This document shows, in pieces, positions 56,834 through 64,000 of a stretch of 64,000 nucleotides of DNA. The position numbers were made by a program, and so were the translations under genes. A model generated the notes under the pieces. It had not been told where the DNA came from, did not search any database, and worked only from the letters and a program-made list of their open reading frames with translations. The first letter of the stretch is position 1; every line of letters begins with the position of its first letter. The DNA is from Skermanella aerolata KACC 11604 (GTDB taxonomy: Bacteria; Pseudomonadota; Alphaproteobacteria; Azospirillales; Azospirillaceae): assembly GCF_000936425.1 (NCBI RefSeq), contig NZ_AVFK01000002.1, forward strand, positions 1 through 64,000. The letters are read 5' to 3'.

Positions 56834-57622
56834 TCAATCTGCGATAGGCTCATAGAACGCGGCGGCGAAGCCGGCCTTGGACCGGCTGACCTCGTTGAAC
56901 GGACGTTTCAAACTGCCCTTGAAGTATGTCTTCACCAACGTCTGCCACGTCGGGATCGGCTCCAGCCCCTTCTCGGCGCAGACATACTCGAACCAGCGCC
57001 GGCCGGCGGCGACGTGGGTGATCTCGTCGTCGTGGATGATCTGCAAGGCATCCGCAGCCGCATCGTCTCCGAATTTCCGGAGGTTGAGGATCATTGCAGG
57101 CGTTACATCCAGTCCGCGTGCCTCCAGGACCAGCGGAACGACAGCCAACCGGGCGGCCAGATCGTGCGCGGTATCCTGGCTGGACTGCCACAGACCGTCG
57201 TGGGCGGGCAGGGCGCCGTAGCGGCTGCCCTGGCTTTCCAACAGGTGCGACAGCATATCGAAATGCCGCGCCTCGTCGTCGGCAACCTGCACCCAGTCGT
57301 CGCTGAACTTCTTGGGCATATCGGAGCCGAAGCGGGCGACGATGTCCCAGGACAGGTCGATGGCGTTCAGTTCGATGTGGGCAAGGGCGTGAACCAACGC
57401 CGTCCGCCCGGCGGCGCTGCCGCCTTTCCGGCGGGGCGGCATGTCGCGGACGGGGAGGAGTTGCGGTTCCGTCGGGCGGGCCGGCCGGTCCGGAAGGGGT
57501 GCAGCGACAGGTTGAGAAATAGCGCCGGTGCGCCATTCTTCGGCGAACCGGCGGGAGAGGCGTACTTTCTCGGCAGGGTCCGCCGTGGTCAGGACGGTTA
57601 CGGCGGCGGTGCTGAGGTTCAT
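56834..57622 (-). CDS. DUF455 ferritin-like domain protein
   Basis: The 262-aa product from the ATG at 57622 has helical Glu/His motifs typical of di-iron carboxylate proteins: HALAHIELNAIDLSWD, DDEARHFDML and IHDDEITHVAAGRRWFEYV. Its start overlaps the cysQ stop by four bases. The function is unknown; the motif spacing suggests a metal site and an oxidase-type role, which is inference. Confidence 0.88.
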   Translation of the reverse strand: MNLSTAAVTVLTTADPAEKVRLSRRFAEEWRTGAISQPVAAPLPDRPARPTEPQLLPVRDMPPRRKGGSAAGRTALVHALAHIELNAIDLSWDIVARFGSDMPKKFSDDWVQVADDEARHFDMLSHLLESQGSRYGALPAHDGLWQSSQDTAHDLAARLAVVPLVLEARGLDVTPAMILNLRKFGDDAAADALQIIHDDEITHVAAGRRWFEYVCAEKGLEPIPTWQTLVKTYFKGSLKRPFNEVSRSKAGFAAAFYEPIAD

Positions 57623-58407
57623 CGCCGGCCGTAGGCGACGAACTCGCCGTTGAGGTAGTCGGGCTTGCCGTAGCCCAGCGGCTTGCCGTCCGGCGTCTCG
57701 ATCGAACCGCCAGCGGCGAGCAGGATCGCGTGACCGGCCGCGGTATCCCACTCGCAGGTCGGGCCGAAGCGGGGATAGATGTCGGCTTCGCCCCTGGCGA
57801 TCACGCAGAACTTCAGGGCGCTGCTGGAGTGGCGGTGTTCCTTCACCAGCTTGCCCTGAAGGAAGCCGTCGAGCTTCTCGCGGTCGCCATGCCGCCGGCT
57901 GGACAGGCAGACCAGTCCGTCCGCCGGAATGGTCCGGGCGGAGATCGGAACGTCGTGCCGGCCCTGTTCGCAGTGGACGGCGGTGCCCGGGCCGGCGGCG
58001 GCGTAGAGGTCGCCGTCTACCGGCAGGTACATCACGCCGAGCACCGGAATGCCGTTGCTAACCAGCCCGATGTTGACGGTGAACTCGCCGGTGTGCTCAA
58101 CGAAGCTGCGGGTGCCGTCCAGCGGATCGACCAGCCAGAAGGTCGGGTGGTCACCAGGAGGAGATTTACCGGAAGCGTATTCCTCCTCGGAGATTACTGG
58201 GATATTCGGGGTCAGGTGATGGAGGGCCGGCAGGATGACGGCTTCGGCGGCGTGGTCCGCCGCCGTCACCGGGCTGCCGTCCGGCTTCACATGGGCGGAG
58301 ACCGTATCGGTGTAGTAGCGCAGAATGACCTGACCGGCCTCCCGCGCAATCGATTTTACGGAAGGCAGTAGTTTAGCAAAGCCCTGATCCAGGCTGAAAT
58401 CCGCCAT
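57619..58407 (-). CDS. cysQ: 3'(2'),5'-bisphosphate nucleotidase CysQ
   Basis: Hydrolyses PAP to AMP in sulfate assimilation. The 262-aa product from the ATG at 58407 has the inositol-phosphatase fold motifs VISEEEY, WLVDPLDGTRSF and WDTAAGHAILLAAGG. The frame extends to 58425 without need. It lies 68 bases downstream of the CoxL-like gene on the same strand. Confidence 0.92.
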   Translation of the reverse strand: MADFSLDQGFAKLLPSVKSIAREAGQVILRYYTDTVSAHVKPDGSPVTAADHAAEAVILPALHHLTPNIPVISEEEYASGKSPPGDHPTFWLVDPLDGTRSFVEHTGEFTVNIGLVSNGIPVLGVMYLPVDGDLYAAAGPGTAVHCEQGRHDVPISARTIPADGLVCLSSRRHGDREKLDGFLQGKLVKEHRHSSSALKFCVIARGEADIYPRFGPTCEWDTAAGHAILLAAGGSIETPDGKPLGYGKPDYLNGEFVAYGRR

Positions 58408-58475
58408 AAGTCCCCCAAAGCTCACAGAGAGGTGAGCATACGCCTCGCCATGAGCCTTGGGAAACCCCGGCGACG

Positions 58476-60800
<2,325 letters not shown>

Positions 60801-61019
60801 GTGCTCTTCAACCCCCCAGATGGAACCCGATTCGGTGAACTCTTTGTTTGGCCTGCCATCGCGGCGCGTTGCCACGGAAGGCAGGCGGTATAGAGTTTAA
60901 GCGACATATGCCGGATGACAAACCCCGCAATCGCTCAAGGCTGTCATGTAACGTTGCGCATGGCTGGAACTGCCCTGAAGACGGTTATGTTGCCGGTAGG
61001 GCCACGAACTGGAAATAAC

Positions 61020-61775
61020 ATGTGCGGACGCTACACCCTTGCCACCCCCGTCGCGGAATTGAGCCGGATCTTCGGCTTTTCCGAACTGCCCAACCTGGCG
61101 CCCCGCTACAACATCGCCCCGACCCAGGAGATCGCCGCCGTCCGCCTGCTGCGTGACGAGGAACGGCGCGAGCTGGTGCTGATGCGCTGGGGGCTGGTGC
61201 CGTACTGGGCCGACGATCCGTCGATCGGCAGCCGGATGATCAACGCGCGGTCGGAGTCGGTCGCGGACAAGCCGGCCTTCCGCAGCGCCTTCGCCCGGCG
61301 GCGCTGCCTGGTGCTGGTCGACGGCTTTTATGAATGGCAGCAGCATGGCGTGCCGAAGGGCGGCAAGAAGCAGCCCTACCGCATCCGCCGGCGCGACGGC
61401 CAGCCCTTCGCCTTCGCCGGGCTGTGGGAAAGCTGGAAAGGCCCGAAGGGTGGCCCCGAACTGGACCAGCCGCTGGAAACCGCGACGATCGTGACGACGG
61501 ACGCCAACGAAGTGCTGAAGCCGCTGCACCACCGGATGCCGGTGATCCTGGCCCCCGAGGACTACGACGCGTGGATGAACCCCGAGACGCCGAAGGACAC
61601 CGCCGAAGCGCTGCTGCGCCCCTGTCCGGAGGACTGGCTTGAAGCCTACCCGGTCAGCACCCGTGTCAACAACGTGCGGAACGAGGACGCCTCCCTGGTC
61701 GAGCCGGTGGAAGTGGAGCCGGCGGCGCCGGCTGCTGCGGCGGAGGAAAAATCCCGGCAACCTCGGCTGCTGTAG
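61020..61775 (+). CDS. SRAP-family protein (YedK/HMCES-like)
   Basis: Forms a covalent, protective DNA-protein cross-link at abasic sites in single-stranded DNA. The 251-aa product starts MCGRY; Cys2 (exposed after Met removal) is the cross-linking residue. NARSES (Asn/Glu) and PLHHRMPVIL (His) complete the active site. The frame reaches to 60915, but the Cys2 requirement fixes the ATG at 61020. An Ala/Pro tail ends the protein. Confidence 0.95.
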   Translation: MCGRYTLATPVAELSRIFGFSELPNLAPRYNIAPTQEIAAVRLLRDEERRELVLMRWGLVPYWADDPSIGSRMINARSESVADKPAFRSAFARRRCLVLVDGFYEWQQHGVPKGGKKQPYRIRRRDGQPFAFAGLWESWKGPKGGPELDQPLETATIVTTDANEVLKPLHHRMPVILAPEDYDAWMNPETPKDTAEALLRPCPEDWLEAYPVSTRVNNVRNEDASLVEPVEVEPAAPAAAAEEKSRQPRLL

Positions 61776-61923
61776 GGGCGGGGAGGGGGTGGCGGAGGGC
61801 ATGTGTACACACCCCCTCCAGGCCGCAAATGTCATCATTCAGACGCTTCGGGCGGCATGGAGCGGGCGGCGGCACGGAAGGAAAATAGGAAAAACGTCAC
61901 TGTTCGTCATCGAGTGTCACTCT

Positions 61924-61953
61924 TTCCTGTTAGCCTTGTTCCTGTTAGCCTTG
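61924..61953. repeat. Tandem duplication, 2 x 15 bp
   Basis: TTCCTGTTAGCCTTG is present twice without a spacer (61924-61938 and 61939-61953), both copies identical. Intergenic. Confidence 0.9.
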
Positions 61954-62095
61954 CTATGATGCACGCGGGTTCAGCGTGGCCGATTATCGGAAAGTAATCC
62001 TACCATACTGGGACCATTGAAGCACTTGTAATCATCGGGGAATTTCGACGGCGGTGTGCCAACGGAATTTAACATCGACCGGTCAGGAGCGTTAG

Positions 62096-62122
62096 ATGTC
62101 GGGCTGAAGAGGCCCGACCTAC
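62096..62122 (-). repeat. REP-like element, copy 1
   Basis: A 27-base element; read on the minus strand it begins GTAGGTCGGGCC and ends in CCCGACAT. Within it TCGGGC and GCCCGA form a hairpin. The GTAG head followed by a palindrome is the layout of REP elements mobilised by RAYT transposases. Copy 2 at 62179-62205 is its exact reverse complement. Confidence 0.75.
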
Positions 62123-62178
62123 GTCAGCGTGCTCGTATAAAATGGCCGGAGCGTCGGTCCGAAGGATTGCGCGCTCCT

Positions 62179-62205
62179 GTAGGTCGGGCCTCTTCAGCCC
62201 GACAT
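62179..62205 (+). repeat. REP-like element, copy 2
   Basis: Identical to copy 1 but in the opposite orientation, 56 bases away. Together the pair resembles a BIME. It is flanked by CGCTCCTG (62172-62179) on the left and CAGGAGCG (62211-62218) on the right, which form a further inverted repeat around it. No transposase gene lies in the window. Confidence 0.75.
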
Positions 62206-62442
62206 GGCGGCAGGAGCGTCGGTCAAGGTCTTCGGCTGCTGGTATTACTCATAATTTCACTTTACTTACTCCCTTATCTATTCTCCGGATTTGGATCGTC
62301 GAGAAGTTCGGCATGAATCAAGAGGCTGTACTCTTCGGTTCGCCTTGCCTGCTTCCTTTCTTATTTGCTTTAATGTAAATTTTAGGCAGGCGGAGCCGGT
62401 CAAATCCGACCAGGGACCGTGAGACCTGACGATGGAGACATC

Positions 62443-63090
62443 ATGGATTTATCGGTCATTAATTTGGAAACCGTCGCCACGCTCCTTTTGCTGCTCCTGA
62501 TCGGCATGGGGCCGAAGATCGCGCTGGTGCCGTTCCTGGAGAAGACGAAGAAGTTTCCGCCGGAGCAGCAGATCGCCATTGGCCGCCGCATGGTGATTAC
62601 CGCCGTGGTCGCCGCCCTGGCGGTATTCGTCACCGGCGGGCTGTTGCTGAGTCTGCTGCACATCACGACCGGCGCTGTCGCGGTAGCCGGCGGCATCATC
62701 CTGGCGCTGATCGCCGTGAAGATGGCGCTGGGCAGCGAGGAGGTGGTGGAACACCTGGACGCGCCGGCCGATCCGGACAAGCTTGCGGTCTATCCGCTGG
62801 CGGTCCCGTACCTGTTCAATCCGGTCGGCATCACGGTTCTGATCATCGCGTCCGAAAGCGTCCATACCGTCGGGTCGGCGGTGCTCGTGCTGGTCCTGGT
62901 GCTCGCGGTCGGCGCGTTCGACTACCTGATCTTCAGCAACATCGACAAGATCGCCAAGCGGATCAATCCGACGTCGCTGATCGTATCGGAGATCGTCTTC
63001 GGCGTCCTCCTGACGGCGGTGGCGGTGCAACTCTTCGTCTTCGGGCTCCGGCTCCTGGGGATCATCGAACCGGGGGCGGCGGCGCACTGA
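62443..63090 (+). CDS. MarC-family integral membrane protein
   Basis: The 215-aa product from the ATG at 62443 (GGAGA upstream) has six hydrophobic segments and family-like positions: VAGGIILALIAVKMALGS in the middle and YPLAVPYLFNPVGITVLIIASE, which corresponds to the PLAxPLIAGPG region of MarC proteins. The transported substrate is unknown for the family. It is convergent with the DUF2955-like gene. Confidence 0.8.
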   Translation: MDLSVINLETVATLLLLLLIGMGPKIALVPFLEKTKKFPPEQQIAIGRRMVITAVVAALAVFVTGGLLLSLLHITTGAVAVAGGIILALIAVKMALGSEEVVEHLDAPADPDKLAVYPLAVPYLFNPVGITVLIIASESVHTVGSAVLVLVLVLAVGAFDYLIFSNIDKIAKRINPTSLIVSEIVFGVLLTAVAVQLFVFGLRLLGIIEPGAAAH

Positions 63091-63110
63091 TCGGCCGGCT
63101 TCGTTCCGAC

Positions 63111-64000
63111 TCATGTGGATACCGGGTGCCTGACCTCGGCGCTGCCCAAATCCGGGCGAGCCGGCCAGAGCACCGCGGCCATGAGGATCGTGTAGACGAC
63201 AGCGGCGAGGACATAGGCGATCCGGGTTGAGAATGCTTCGGCACTGCTTCCGGGCAGCGGCGAGACGCCGAGTCCGAACAGGATCAGGAAGGTGATCAAC
63301 GCGCCGGCATACAGTTTCCCGGTCGTGACATTGGCGGCGGCGAGTCCTCCGAAGATAAGGCCGACGGTCAGGACGATCAGGAACAGCCAGAAAAGCTCCG
63401 GCCACAGTCGGAGGATCGTGAAGCTTATCGAGGCGACGATCCCTCCCAGCAGATTGACGATCACCAGACCGGCCGCCGCGCGCGGACTGGTCACAAGGTC
63501 GATCTGGCCCAGCAGGGATACGACGGTCAGCGGCAGGACCACGGCCGTCGAGAGATCGTCGTCGGCGACGCAGAACGCGAAGATGACGAGCAGGATGACC
63601 GTATTGGCAAAGGCGATGCGCGTCGCTTGGCGGTGGATATGCTGTGGCGGGAGCGGGCGGGAGTCGGCGCTTTCCTGGTCGGGAAACGCCACATGCGCGA
63701 GCCATGCGAACAGGACGCCGTTGGCGGCGGCCTTGCCCAGAATGACGACGACGGATGCACCGAGATCCCGATCGAGGACGCCGAGCAGCGGTGCTGCCAC
63801 CCCGATGATGAGGATCAACCCCGGCGCCGGACCACCCCGGCGGTTGAGTTGCGCCAGGAAGCAGGCGAAGTAGATCAGGCCGAGCATCAGCAGGTAGGGG
63901 GTTGGGCGATTTCCCAGGATGCTGGTGAGAAGCATGAAGCCGTAGCCCGCCAGCACGATCACCGCAACGAAGCCGATACCCTGCGGGACCCCCATGGGCC
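63111..64000 (-). CDS. DUF2955/FUSC-like membrane protein (5' end outside window)
   Basis: At least 294 aa with repeated hydrophobic helices (GFVAVIVLAGYGFMLL, VILLVIFAFCVADDD, ELFWLFLIVLTVGLIFGGLAAA, IAYVLAAVVYTILMAAVLW). The pattern fits DUF2955/FUSC-type proteins, often next to efflux genes. An ATG at 63995 exists, but family members usually have more sequence in front, so the gene probably continues past the window end and is partial here. Confidence 0.75.
   Translation of the reverse strand, partial: PMGVPQGIGFVAVIVLAGYGFMLLTSILGNRPTPYLLMLGLIYFACFLAQLNRRGGPAPGLILIIGVAAPLLGVLDRDLGASVVVILGKAAANGVLFAWLAHVAFPDQESADSRPLPPQHIHRQATRIAFANTVILLVIFAFCVADDDLSTAVVLPLTVVSLLGQIDLVTSPRAAAGLVIVNLLGGIVASISFTILRLWPELFWLFLIVLTVGLIFGGLAAANVTTGKLYAGALITFLILFGLGVSPLPGSSAEAFSTRIAYVLAAVVYTILMAAVLWPARPDLGSAEVRHPVST

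Larger units (their letters stand above)
61776..62442. other. 667-base intergenic region with repeats
   Basis: No credible gene. It contains a 10-bp palindrome TGTGTACACA (61802-61811), a 15-bp tandem duplication (61924-61953), and two inverted REP-like elements (62096-62122 and 62179-62205) described separately. Right of the repeats the sequence turns AT-rich and should carry the promoter of the MarC-family gene. Confidence 0.7.

Overview
The window looks like chromosomal DNA of a high-GC alphaproteobacterium of the Rhodospirillales/Azospirillales type (Azospirillum- or Skermanella-like). Three things point there: the ribosomal protein sequences, the gene order (secY-adk-rpsM-rpsK-rpoA-rplQ with no rpsD or rpmJ between them), and accessory genes typical of the group (ATP12 chaperone, SRAP protein, CoxL-like oxidase, many PAS sensor kinases, a large chemosensory operon). 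The genus is an inference; no rRNA or other decisive marker is present.

Region 1 (1-14,579) is the S10-spc-alpha superoperon: rpsJ, rplCDWB, rpsS, rplV, rpsC, rplP, rpmC, rpsQ, rplNXE, rpsN, rpsH, rplF, rplR, rpsE, rpmD, rplO, secY, adk, rpsM, rpsK, rpoA, rplQ, all on +. It has hairpin-rich leaders before rpsJ, secY, rpsM and rpoA, a near-consensus sigma-70 promoter between adk and rpsM, and a clear intrinsic terminator after rplQ.

Region 2 (14,600-22,430) is a set of conserved housekeeping genes on +: a Cys-rich lipoprotein, a DegP/HtrA protease, rarA, a DUF429-like protein, crcB, an RluC-type pseudouridine synthase, a HAD phosphatase, an ATP12 chaperone and an SCP2-domain protein.

Region 3 (22,450-42,950) is mixed accessory DNA. 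It holds a 1200-aa soluble PAS hybrid kinase divergent from a TPR-glycosyltransferase 61 fusion; a YihY membrane protein; a three-gene DUF2382 stress-type operon; HU; a Tat-exported lactonase-like beta-propeller; several very small genes; a GT2 glycosyltransferase; a GMC oxidoreductase; tRNA-Leu(UAA); a CinA-type protein; a second hybrid kinase with a LuxR-type regulator; and a MUG-family DNA glycosylase.

Region 4 (43,170-56,824) is the most interesting part. A single-direction, mostly overlapping operon joins a full chemosensory set (cheY, cheA, cheW, membrane receptor, cheR, cheD, cheB, soluble receptor) to a complete partner-switch set (two STAS proteins, one GHKL-type ATPase, two receiver-PP2C phosphatases). 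The layout suggests that a receptor/CheA array feeds a serine-phosphorylation switch as well as, or instead of, the flagellar motor.

Region 5 (56,834-64,000) contains, on -, a CoxL-like molybdenum oxidase large subunit without its partner subunits, cysQ and a DUF455 ferritin-like protein; on +, a YedK/HMCES-type SRAP protein, a BIME-like pair of inverted REP repeats and a MarC-family protein; and last, a DUF2955-like membrane gene cut by the window end. Start sites were moved inside many long open frames on ribosome-binding-site or family grounds; this is stated in each entry.
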